A stretch of 64,000 nt of DNA from Anabaena lutea FACHB-196 (GTDB lineage: Bacteria; Cyanobacteriota; Cyanobacteriia; Cyanobacteriales; Nostocaceae). The DNA lies in NCBI RefSeq assembly GCF_014698305.1, contig NZ_JACJST010000010.1:1-64000 (forward strand). Direction: 5' to 3'. The position numbers were made by a program, and so were the translations under genes. Shown in pieces: positions 1 to 8,317 of the stretch (position 1 is its first letter; every line of letters begins with the position of its first letter). Below the pieces are notes generated by a model, which did not search any database, was not told the origin of the DNA, and saw nothing but the letters and a program-made list of their open reading frames with translations.

Positions 1-531
1 ATTTATTTAACATTAATTTCAGAAAAATATTTTAGCGATGCCTGTTTTTAACTTGGCGATCGCACTTTTTTTGCCCCACCTCACAAAATCGCGTTGCTCC
101 CTTGAGGTACACAGTCACCACAGTATGAGCGCACAATTTTCTACTACTGACGACGAGGAAGAATCTGGAAAGTTTAGAATCTTCGCTGTTTTAGGTGAGA
201 TTTTCACTAATCCCCATATCTGCGTGCGGTTGGGTACATACAGCCACTTTTGGTACATCCCTGCTAACTGGGTATTTGAGTTACCAAGCTGTATCACATC
301 CAATTAAGTAGTATCTAAATGATTACAGCAATTACAGGTAAATAAACCACATTTTTAAATCTCACGCAAAGGCGCAAAGACGCAAAGTAAGAAAGGATGA
401 AAAAAAATAAGAGTGTGGTTTAAATAGTTGAAAACTGTTGTAAATAACCACAGAGACACAGAGAACGCAGAGATGGGGATTCAAGGAATGATACCGCTAC
501 AAAACGGATTTGATATCACAGATATTACACC
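1..531. other. Left-end region with dispersed cyanobacterial repeats
   Basis: No convincing long gene is present. A HIP1 octamer GCGATCGC lies at about 57-64. Positions 364-387 hold a tandem-like 'acgcaaaggcgcaaag' sequence, and 446-472 hold the 'accacagagacacagag' type. Both are short sequences dispersed between Nostoc genes, and further copies in this window are at about 4122-4148, 5776-5794 and 5916-5945. A short frame at 125-307 is listed separately. Confidence 0.6.
125..307 (+). CDS. Possible small protein (60 aa), uncertain
   Basis: An open frame reads from an upstream ATG at 38. The internal ATG at 125 gives a more natural protein start, with an acidic N-terminus followed by an aromatic-rich C-terminal half (HFWYIPANWVFELP). 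It lies upstream of the ThiF-family gene in the same direction. I do not recognise a family, no good ribosome binding site is visible, and an opposite-strand frame covers the same bases. It could be the end of a plasmid gene module that extends to the left, or a chance frame. Confidence 0.28.
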   Translation: MSAQFSTTDDEEESGKFRIFAVLGEIFTNPHICVRLGTYSHFWYIPANWVFELPSCITSN

Positions 532-1410
532 ATGATGAAATTAGACCTATCTTTTGCTCACTCTGTCCCGCTTATGCTACCTGCACATAATCACGTTGAG
601 TTTATAATTGTGGGTGCTGGTGGGACAGGGGGTTTTTTGATTCCGTCGGTTGCTAGACTGATGCTGGAAATTGAAGCAAACAGCAATAAAACCACTTCTT
701 GTATAGTTGTAGATCCAGATATCATTGAACCCAAAAACATCCCCCGACAGAATTTTCAACAGTCAGAAATTGGGTTACACAAAGCGGAAGTTTTAGCAGC
801 TAGATACAGTTTAGGATTGGGAGTTGTAATTAGGGCGATCGCTAAACCATTCACAAAAAAGATTGTATCAACCAAATGGCGCAAGTTAACAGTTATTATC
901 GGTTGCGTAGATAATGCTGCTGCGCGTGCTGAAATTAGCAATTGCTTAGACCAAACTTACTCAGGTTCTCTACCACAAATTTGGTGGTTAGATTGCGGTA
1001 ATCATACTAATTCTAGTTCTGGACAAGTAGTGCTTGGTTCTACTAACCAATTTACCTTAGCAGATGCTTTTGATAATCTTCAAAAACCCAATTTTTGTTT
1101 TAATCTTCCCAGTCCTTCTAGACAACATCCAGAACTGCTAACCCCATTACCTGAAGAATCAAATTCAACAAGTTTATCATGTGCTGAAATTCAAGCACGA
1201 AACCGCCAAAGCTTATTTGTTAATCAACAGGTAGCTGTTATTGCTGCGGAGTATTTGCTGGCATTAACACTAACTAGAAGTTTGAGAAAATTTGCAACCT
1301 ATTTCCATAATACTACAGGTTCTTGTCGTTCACTGTACACTTGCATGGATTCTCTGCAAAAGTTTACAGATGAGGAAATAATTTCACCAAGTCGTTCAAT
1401 TTTAGTTTAG
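532..1410 (+). CDS. PRTRC-type ThiF family protein (E1-like Rossmann fold)
   Basis: This 292-residue protein begins with a hydrophobic strand and the nucleotide-binding loop GAGGTGG (residues 28-34), followed by an acidic strand end (VVDPDIIEPKNIPRQNF). The Asp, Asn and Arg expected of an E1/ThiF/MoeB adenylation fold are there. The GGTGG form and compact size match the ThiF member of the PRTRC plasmid gene set, named in that system for association with ParB and other plasmid proteins. No Zn-binding Cys pairs are seen at the C-terminus. The substrate is unknown. The other PRTRC members are not recognisable nearby, although ParA/ParB lie 15 kb downstream. E1-like fold is solid; PRTRC assignment is by resemblance. 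Confidence 0.75.
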   Translation: MMKLDLSFAHSVPLMLPAHNHVEFIIVGAGGTGGFLIPSVARLMLEIEANSNKTTSCIVVDPDIIEPKNIPRQNFQQSEIGLHKAEVLAARYSLGLGVVIRAIAKPFTKKIVSTKWRKLTVIIGCVDNAAARAEISNCLDQTYSGSLPQIWWLDCGNHTNSSSGQVVLGSTNQFTLADAFDNLQKPNFCFNLPSPSRQHPELLTPLPEESNSTSLSCAEIQARNRQSLFVNQQVAVIAAEYLLALTLTRSLRKFATYFHNTTGSCRSLYTCMDSLQKFTDEEIISPSRSILV

Positions 1411-1558
1411 CACTACAGGATTAAATCACTTTCGCTGACGCGCTTCTTCCTTGGAGAAATTCAAGGGAGAAGATTATTTATAACACTTACAAAAATCCTT
1501 GAAACTCTTATTTTTTATGTATTTTAGGTCTTTGTAACTAACCACAGAGATAAAACCA

Positions 1559-1876
1559 ATGCTCAACATTACTAGAGTACAACTTAGTGCTAGTGGATGG
1601 ACTCTCAATATCCTTTCACCCAGAGTTGCTACTATCACCAGTCCTTTGGGACAAAGAAAAGTCACATATTTCGGTTTTGAAACTCAAGAAAAAGCAATTC
1701 AATTTAAACAATGGCTAATTGAAAATACCACTAATTCCTCTACTTATGTAAGAAAAGCAGAGAGGTTAAGTCAAAATTGGGAATGTAAATCTTGGAATGT
1801 ACCAACAGAGTTAATTATTCAAATCGCCAAACTTGATATCAACCAACAAACCCAGTTTCAAAATCAACAGAATTAG
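1559..1876 (+). CDS. Hypothetical plasmid protein (105 aa)
   Basis: The ATG at 1559 follows a repeat-like 'taaccacagagataaaacc' stretch. The protein is small and soluble, with a beta-rich N-terminal half and a 'FETQEKAIQFKQWL' helix that could pack on it, then a Gln/Asn-rich tail. No family is recognised. It lies in the same direction as the ThiF-like and DnaN genes. Downstream, 1890-2172 contains a further frame open for more than 80 codons but without a usable start; it may be a remnant. Confidence 0.5.
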   Translation: MLNITRVQLSASGWTLNILSPRVATITSPLGQRKVTYFGFETQEKAIQFKQWLIENTTNSSTYVRKAERLSQNWECKSWNVPTELIIQIAKLDINQQTQFQNQQN

Positions 1877-2096
1877 TTTAAATAATAGGTATTTGACACG
1901 AAAACAAATAATTTATTATGCGCTACGCGCCAAGTATTTGATGATTTTAATCAGAAGGCGCAATCTCTTTTTTTAGATAGGTTTTCTAATTTTCAAGAGG
2001 TGTATACAGATAGAAATACTGTATACAGTCAACGCTTTCATTGTCAATCAGATAATCATACTTTCTTGCCAAAAATTGTACAATCTCTATCTAAAC

Positions 2097-2402
2097 ATGA
2101 AAATATCTCATTCATTTACAGCCAATATTACCAAAGACACCCATGTCAGTTCATACAGCAATAATAATCATCAATCCTGTTCATTTTTTGCTGATGGAGA
2201 AACAGTAACAATAAATTTCAATACTGATTGTCTTCACCAAGTACGAGAAACTATCAAAGCCCTTCAACATATTTATCAATCTCTTTCTCAACAACGACAA
2301 CAACAACTTACCAATGAACTTGAACAGTTGACTCATCATTATCTCATGTCACTTTCTCCAAGTAATAACGGTAAATGTCACGCAGTAGAAATCAGTTCAT
2401 AA
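2097..2402 (+). CDS. Hypothetical protein (101 aa)
   Basis: The frame could start at a TTG at 2076, but the ATG at 2097 (MKISHSF) is the natural start. The protein has a polar N-terminal half and a Gln-rich amphipathic helix (QQRQQQLTNELEQLTHHYL) that could form a coiled coil. No family is recognised. The gene precedes the clamp gene by 186 bases in the same direction, which is the only hint of a role. Confidence 0.45.
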   Translation: MKISHSFTANITKDTHVSSYSNNNHQSCSFFADGETVTINFNTDCLHQVRETIKALQHIYQSLSQQRQQQLTNELEQLTHHYLMSLSPSNNGKCHAVEISS

Positions 2403-2588
2403 ACATACATCTTCGTTTCTGTAGTCTTTTTTATCTTAATGGTGTTTAGCGATTGATTAGAATTTACCAAACATGAATTCCAGAAAATAACTAATCTGCA
2501 TACAAACTACAGGGTAAATAAAGGTGTTTAGTAGCAAACTAAGCACCTCTTATTTCATTACTTCATTGACATTAAAGAACCCACAATT

Positions 2589-4022
2589 ATGAAATTTACA
2601 ATTTCTCAAAAGGAACTGGCTGATACCCTCGCTGTGGTTAGTTATGCTGTACCTAACAAACCTCACCATCCTATTCTCAACAATATATTGTTGGTTGCGG
2701 ATAAGCACGAACAAGAAATTTTAGTGACTGCTTTTGATTTGAGTTTAGGAATTCGAGTTCAATGCAAATCTAGAATAGAACTAGAAGGTAAAATTGCTTT
2801 ACCTGCTAAATTATTCACCCAAGTAATTTCTAGTCTTCCCAAACAAGATATTATTTTGGAAATTGTAGATAATGCTGCCATTATTACTCACTCCTGTGGT
2901 AAATGTCGAATTCAAACAGTTAGTCCTCAAGAGTTTCCATCTTTGCCAGAAATTGAAGGGAAGAATATTATATTACCAGCAATTAAGTTGTTACAAGCAT
3001 TAGAAGGAACATTATTTGCTGCTAGTCATGATGAAAATAAACAAGTTTTAGCTGGAGTTCATTTCCAATTTACTAATAGTAGTTGGGAAGCAGCAGCAAC
3101 AGATGGACATCGATTAGCAGTTGTTTCTGGAACGATAGAAACAGATGAGCAATTGACAGAACATGCACAAATTGAAGCTGATTCAAATACAGTAGAAGTC
3201 ACAATTCCTCAACCTACACTAATAGAATTACAAAAGATTTTAGGTAGTGTAGGAGATAACAGCGAATGTACTATTAACATTGACAATGGAATTGCGGTAT
3301 TTACATTACCCAATATCCAAATTACCACGAGATTATTAGAAGGAGATTATCCGAAATATTCATCTCTAATTCCCCAACAATTTCAACATCAATTTATTGT
3401 TGATAGAAAATTATTTGATAATGCTCTAAAACGAGTGGGAATTGTCGCTGACCAAAAGAATAAGATTGTCAAAATTATCTGTGACTACCAGCATCAACAA
3501 GCAACTTTATCTACTGAATCTTCAGATATAGGTGGTGCTGTGGAATCTTTGAATATTAAACCACAAGATGATTATCAGCAACAATTAGTCATGGGGTTTA
3601 ATATCAAATATATGGAACAGGCTCTCAAATTTCTACCTACAAATGAGGTATTAATTAATATCAACCAAACTACAACTCCTGTGGTTATTACTCCTGTTGA
3701 TGGCATTCTCAATCAATTAATTTTGGTAATGCCAGTTCAACTTATTAATAATAACAGCACAGCAATAGAAGAAGATGCTTCAGATGATAACGAGGAAGTT
3801 ATCGTTACAGAAAATATTTCGTCAGTAACTGAAGTAAATGAGGGAATAAATGTAGCGGCTGAAGCGGTGGAAATAGAAGAAGATATCAAGGATAAAAATG
3901 ATGTGATAAAAACAGATTCTTCTCCACAGAAAACTACAGCAGAAACTAGAACTAATTCTCGAACTTCTGCCAATTCTACTCCTAAACCTAGAGGAAGGAA
4001 AAAGAAAGTCGCTGCTGCATAG
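2589..4022 (+). CDS. dnaN: DNA polymerase III sliding clamp (beta) with extended tail
   Basis: Residues 1 to about 385 match the three-domain bacterial beta clamp. Visible landmarks are the N-terminal KFTISQKELADTL strand-helix, the 'AATDGHRLAVVSG' signature of the domain 1/2 region, the 'FTLPNIQITTRLLEGDYPKY' region (read in pieces) and the C-terminal 'VITPVD' and 'LILVMPVQL' hydrophobic ends. The clamp encircles DNA and tethers polymerases. Clamps normally end at about 370-390 residues. This one continues for about 90 acidic, Ser/Thr-rich residues and ends in KPRGRKKKVAAA, a basic AT-hook-like sequence. It is followed by dnaX and a family B polymerase gene, so it is probably a plasmid-dedicated clamp rather than the chromosomal copy. 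Confidence 0.93.
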   Translation: MKFTISQKELADTLAVVSYAVPNKPHHPILNNILLVADKHEQEILVTAFDLSLGIRVQCKSRIELEGKIALPAKLFTQVISSLPKQDIILEIVDNAAIITHSCGKCRIQTVSPQEFPSLPEIEGKNIILPAIKLLQALEGTLFAASHDENKQVLAGVHFQFTNSSWEAAATDGHRLAVVSGTIETDEQLTEHAQIEADSNTVEVTIPQPTLIELQKILGSVGDNSECTINIDNGIAVFTLPNIQITTRLLEGDYPKYSSLIPQQFQHQFIVDRKLFDNALKRVGIVADQKNKIVKIICDYQHQQATLSTESSDIGGAVESLNIKPQDDYQQQLVMGFNIKYMEQALKFLPTNEVLININQTTTPVVITPVDGILNQLILVMPVQLINNNSTAIEEDASDDNEEVIVTENISSVTEVNEGINVAAEAVEIEEDIKDKNDVIKTDSSPQKTTAETRTNSRTSANSTPKPRGRKKKVAAA

Positions 4023-4121
4023 AATGACTGAATAAAAAATTGCAGTAGTTTAGATTTATCAAACCAAACCTCAATACTTGTCAGTCAAAAGTAACGCAAA
4101 ATTTCTCTTCAACCCTAATTC

Positions 4122-4148
4122 CTCTGTGTACTCTGTGTCTCTGTGGTT
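4122..4148. repeat. Dispersed 'ctctgtgtctctgtggtt' repeat
   Basis: This is an inverted-orientation copy of the short sequence seen at 446-472. It lies in the 234-base gap between the clamp and dnaX genes. Such copies are scattered between genes in Nostoc-type genomes; no function is established. Confidence 0.55.
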
Positions 4149-4256
4149 CGTTACATCAAATCTGTTTTAACAACCACACCAAAAATTACTCACACCCCAA
4201 GTTTATTACTAATACATGAGCTTGGGGAAATTCAACTTATCTACTTTTGAAAAAAC

Positions 4257-5561
4257 ATGACATACCAACCACTTCACCTGAAATATCGTCCCCAGTCTTT
4301 TGCTGAACTTGTTGGTCAAAGAGCGATCGCAACTACTCTCACCAATGCTATCACATCCCAACGAATTGCCCCGGCGTACCTCTTCACTGGACCTAGAGGT
4401 ACAGGTAAAACTTCCAGCGCACGCATATTTGCTAAATCTCTCAATTGTCAACATGGTGATTTTCCTACTCCTACACCCTGCGGCCTGTGCAATTCCTGTA
4501 CCAGCATTTCCAAAGGTTTATCTCTGGATGTGGTGGAAATAGATGCTGCTAGTAACTCTGGTGTTGAAAATATCAGACAAATTATTGACCGTACTCACAT
4601 TATACCTGTCAATAGTCGCTACAAGGTGTTTGTTTTAGATGAAGTGCATAGCCTCAGTTCACAAGGATTTCAAGCTTTACTCAAAACCTTGGAAGAACCA
4701 CCAAAAAATGTAGTGTTTATCCTCTGCACCACAGAAATTCACAAAGTTCCTGCAACAATAATTTCTCGTTGTCAAAGGTTCGATTTTAAAAGAATTGGTG
4801 TTGAGGATATGATACAACACCTCAACCAAATTGTGAATGAGGAATTAATTGATATTACTCCACAAGCATTACGTCTGGTAGCACAAATCTCTTCTGGTTG
4901 TTTGCGGGATAGTCAATGTTTACTGGATCAATTGAGTTTACTAAATATCACCATTGACCAAAATTGGGTATGGGAAATGGTGGGGAATGTGCCTGAGTAT
5001 GAGTTGCTAACAATGGTGGAAAGAATCGCTGAAAATGATAGTAATTCAATCATTACCATCATTCGGAATTTGTTGGAATGGGGTAAAGAACCTTTAATAA
5101 TTATGCAAAACCTCACTAGCTTTTATCGAGATATGTTGATTGCTAAAACTTCTCCTAGCAGTAAGGAAATGGTGATGCTAACTGAAGATACTTGGCAACA
5201 ATTGTGTCAAATAGCTAAAGATTGGGAGACTACAACTATTTTGGCAGGACAGCAGCACTTGAGACAATGTGAAGTGCAAGTAAAATTATCTACTCAACCA
5301 CAGTTATGGTTAGAAGTTGCTATTTTAGGTTTACTACCTGCTGCTAATTCTACAAATTCGAGTCAATTTATTCCCATTGCTGAAAATCCACCTTGGACGA
5401 ATTGGAAAACACCTGCTGATGCGATCGCTTGGGGGCAACAGAAACTACCAAATATGAGTCTTGAATCCCTGCAAGAACATTGGAATTCTTTGATTCCAGT
5501 CAATGGTAAGAAAGCTCCTATTTGGGTAGAAACGGTACAACAATTAGCATCTTTTCGATAA
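4257..5561 (+). CDS. dnaX: DNA polymerase III gamma/tau subunit (clamp loader ATPase)
   Basis: The N-terminus (YQPLHLKYRPQSFAELVGQ) is the DnaX signature. Walker A is GPRGTGKT at residues 45-52. The zinc module has Cys64, Cys75, Cys78 and Cys81. Walker B is DEVH at residues 128-131, followed by QALLKTLEEPP and the SRC motif (IISRCQRFDF) that supplies the trans-acting arginine. At 434 residues it is longer than gamma-type truncations but lacks the long tau tail that binds DnaE. The last roughly 60 residues form a distinct module (DAIAWGQQKLPNMSLESL) that I do not recognise. With the HolA-like and HolB-like genes at 12-14 kb it can make a full clamp loader. Confidence 0.93.
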   Translation: MTYQPLHLKYRPQSFAELVGQRAIATTLTNAITSQRIAPAYLFTGPRGTGKTSSARIFAKSLNCQHGDFPTPTPCGLCNSCTSISKGLSLDVVEIDAASNSGVENIRQIIDRTHIIPVNSRYKVFVLDEVHSLSSQGFQALLKTLEEPPKNVVFILCTTEIHKVPATIISRCQRFDFKRIGVEDMIQHLNQIVNEELIDITPQALRLVAQISSGCLRDSQCLLDQLSLLNITIDQNWVWEMVGNVPEYELLTMVERIAENDSNSIITIIRNLLEWGKEPLIIMQNLTSFYRDMLIAKTSPSSKEMVMLTEDTWQQLCQIAKDWETTTILAGQQHLRQCEVQVKLSTQPQLWLEVAILGLLPAANSTNSSQFIPIAENPPWTNWKTPADAIAWGQQKLPNMSLESLQEHWNSLIPVNGKKAPIWVETVQQLASFR

Positions 5562-6037
5562 AAGATTATCAATGAAAATTAAAAATTCAACAGTAGCTAT
5601 TCAACTAAATACAGCACTTTTAGAGTAAATGAGGTACACCAATTTTAGGAAGTAGATTTAAAACTCGAAATTCAATCGTTACTGTATCTCATAAACCTTG
5701 AATCTGCTGTAATTACCACTTCCTTTTTACTGTCATACCATTTCTTCGTGAGACTGCGCCAAATTTTTTGATTTTCTCTCTGTGTCTCTGCGGTATGGCT
5801 AACGCCACGCTTCGCGAACGTTAATCTTAATTTCGCGCATCTTCATAAAGAATTGGTATCAGTTTACCTATCTCCTTCCTTTTCTTTTGTTTTCTTCTCT
5901 TGTTTTCTCTTCTTCCTTCGTGTTCTTCGCGTCTTCGTGGTTTAATCAATATTTTCTAAAAGAAAGAGAGTAATTAGTCATTCGTAATAGCTCAGTCTAT
6001 CTATTTCAAATTATTTGTTACCATTGGAGTAATAATC
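5562..6037. other. Intergenic region with repeats
   Basis: The 476 bases hold no credible gene. They include a 'ctctctgtgtctctgcggt' repeat (5776-5794), an 'aacgccacgcttcgcgaacgtt' palindrome-like sequence (about 5801-5822) and a 'cttcgtgttcttcgcg' repeat (from 5916). No clear terminator for dnaX was found. Confidence 0.5.
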
Positions 6038-6376
6038 ATGCAAATATCTTGTCAATCTAAAAGTGGAGAATCCTGCACACAAAGTTTAAATACTTTAGAG
6101 GAATTATGTGAATTTGTCAAAAATCACCCGGTATCCTCTTACAATTTCCACATTAATTCTGTGATTTACCAATTATTTAAAATAACAACCTGTGAATGGC
6201 GTGAACATCCGAAAATTCTCCTGAATGTTCAAGGAAAAATCTTACCTCAAGAACTGACGATTACACATTTAGACGACTTTCACTATTTCTTATCTCAGTA
6301 TCCGTCACCACAATATTTACTGGAAATCAATTCTGCACTTTTCAAAATGCAAAAGATAGGAACTATTGGTAAGTAA
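6038..6376 (+). CDS. Hypothetical protein upstream of polB (112 aa)
   Basis: The ATG at 6038 follows a purine-rich 'ttggagtaataatc' leader. The protein is small and soluble. It contains two similar halves: each has a stretch of the type 'YNFHINSVIYQLFKI' and 'YLLEINSALFKMQKI' after a 'FVKNHPVSS' or 'FLSQYPSPQ' helix end. This suggests an internal duplication of about 55 residues. It ends 12 bases before the family B polymerase gene, so the two are very likely co-transcribed. No family is recognised; a polymerase accessory role is only inference. Confidence 0.6.
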   Translation: MQISCQSKSGESCTQSLNTLEELCEFVKNHPVSSYNFHINSVIYQLFKITTCEWREHPKILLNVQGKILPQELTITHLDDFHYFLSQYPSPQYLLEINSALFKMQKIGTIGK

Positions 6377-6388
6377 CCAACACCAAAA

Positions 6389-8194
6389 ATGAATATTAAT
6401 TACAATCATCGCCATTTTATCACCAAAAGCGATAATCAAATTACTGTTGCCGAAGATAAATTAAACATCTTCTACGCAGATAATACAGTTTATCGCTCCT
6501 GGCAACCTTTACAGACTATTAAACCTTACAATGCCCTGAAGCAAATGGTTATTGACATTGAAACTTCAGGGCTGATTCCTAGTCAAGATAGAATTTTCGC
6601 TATTGGTTGTATGAATGAATTGGGCGAGTATTTTGTATTTATGGATGAAAATGAATCAAAATTACTCTGCCAATTTATTTCCTATTTTCAGTCTATATCT
6701 CCTGATGTAGTTCTCACATACAACGGTACAGATTTTGATTTTCCATTTATCATTATTAGATGCCTAATCAATAACATATCTCATCCATTTACTATTTCTC
6801 AGCAATCGAGAATTATCAAGACAGCACAGGTATTTGGCAAGCCTATGAATATCTCCGAAATATTCATCAGCAACAGCCAACATATTGATGTTTACATTTG
6901 TGTCTTGAGATGGGATTTTGTCAATAAAGCTTTATATCAACATTCCCTAAAAAGTGCAGTGATAGAAATGGGATTGCGAGAATCTGCTAGGTTGGTTTTA
7001 ACACCCCAAGAAATTCAACATTGTTGGGGTGAAGGTGCAGGTTCTCAAGGATGGGAAAAAATCAGAAAATACCTAATTTATGACTTGGAAGATACGAAAT
7101 TAATTGCTGATAAATTAGTTCCTTCCTATTACTATGAATCGCTGATAGTACCAGGTATGAATTTACAACAACTATCGCTCACTGGTAATGGTACTAAATG
7201 GCAGCGCGTTTTAGAAAGACAATATTCAGGTTACAAACCAACTGCTGATCTGAAGTTGAAATTTGAGGGAGGACTGGTAATTTCTGTACCAGGTTTACAC
7301 AAACACATTGCCAAAATTGATGTTTCCAGTCTGTATCCCAGCATTATGCTTAAATATGGGATTTGCTCCCGCAAGGATACGCAACGAGTGGGGTTAAGTA
7401 TTCTCGATTATCTCACCAGGGAACGACTCAGACTCAAGGAATTAGGAAAAGCTGGAGATTTAGCTGCTAAACAAGCTGAAGCTGCTCTCAAAGTGTTAAT
7501 CAACTCGTTGTTTGGCTTTTATGGGACTTCTGGTGTTGGTTTTAACGATATGGAAGCTGCTGCACTGGTTACAGCTTATGGTAGACGGATTCTACGATTC
7601 ATGATTGATGTGATTGAAAAAGCGGGAGGTATCCAGGTTGAAAGTGATACTGATGGTGTGTTCTTCTCCCACTCTGAACCTCTGCTGATATTTGAAAAGC
7701 TGCAAAATGCTTTACCTACTGGTATCAATATAGAGTTGGAAATTCTTGCTCAAGCGATGTTTGTTCCCTCTAGAGGAGCTAAGAATTATATTATCTGGCA
7801 TGAAGATGGTAAAATTACTACTAAGGGTTCATGGCGGAAACGCGATCGCTCTCGTTTAGAAAAGGAGTTTCCTTTGAACTACCTGACACAATATCTTCTG
7901 TCAAAAGCTAAGGCAGAACAATATTACCAGGAATTAACCAAAGTTATTCGTTCTGGTGATTTTCCTGTGGAACAGTTACAGGTTACTCGGAAAATTAAGA
8001 AGGGTGAAAAGGCTCTTTTGGTTCTGGGTAATACTGGGGATGTTGTGACGTTTTATCAAGGAATTAAGGGGTTGACTAATTCTGAAGCCTATTCCAGTGG
8101 GTATTATTTGGAGTTGATGGCTAAAAAACGAGATGAGTTACTTTCGGTTGTTGAGCCTCAAGGTGATGTGGGGAAGCAGTTGAGTCTGTTTTGA
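6389..8194 (+). CDS. Compact family B DNA polymerase
   Basis: At 601 residues it is shorter than the usual 750-800. The 3'-5' exonuclease is marked by DIET (Asp56 and Glu58) and by YNGTDFDFPF. Polymerase motif A is DVSSLYPSI (Asp311), motif B is KVLINSLFGFYG (Lys368 to Gly379), and motif C is DTDG (Asp420 and Asp422). All catalytic carboxylates are present, so the enzyme should be an active proofreading polymerase. The missing length falls mainly between the exonuclease and motif A and in the thumb. It sits between dnaX and the other clamp-loader genes. Some family B polymerases work with clamps, but whether this one uses the neighbouring DnaN is inference. Confidence 0.93.
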   Translation: MNINYNHRHFITKSDNQITVAEDKLNIFYADNTVYRSWQPLQTIKPYNALKQMVIDIETSGLIPSQDRIFAIGCMNELGEYFVFMDENESKLLCQFISYFQSISPDVVLTYNGTDFDFPFIIIRCLINNISHPFTISQQSRIIKTAQVFGKPMNISEIFISNSQHIDVYICVLRWDFVNKALYQHSLKSAVIEMGLRESARLVLTPQEIQHCWGEGAGSQGWEKIRKYLIYDLEDTKLIADKLVPSYYYESLIVPGMNLQQLSLTGNGTKWQRVLERQYSGYKPTADLKLKFEGGLVISVPGLHKHIAKIDVSSLYPSIMLKYGICSRKDTQRVGLSILDYLTRERLRLKELGKAGDLAAKQAEAALKVLINSLFGFYGTSGVGFNDMEAAALVTAYGRRILRFMIDVIEKAGGIQVESDTDGVFFSHSEPLLIFEKLQNALPTGINIELEILAQAMFVPSRGAKNYIIWHEDGKITTKGSWRKRDRSRLEKEFPLNYLTQYLLSKAKAEQYYQELTKVIRSGDFPVEQLQVTRKIKKGEKALLVLGNTGDVVTFYQGIKGLTNSEAYSSGYYLELMAKKRDELLSVVEPQGDVGKQLSLF

Positions 8195-8317
8195 GTTAGG
8201 GATTATACTAATTATGAGCGATCGTCTATGGTAATGGAAAGGGCGATCGCTCAGTGTAAAGTGCGAGTAGAATTGGCAACATAATAACTGTTGGGGATAG
8301 AGTGGTATTGCACAATA

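Noticed and set aside
1890-2172. Open frame with plausible composition between the 105-residue gene and the next one.
   Set aside because: It has no start codon after the upstream stop and no ribosome binding site.
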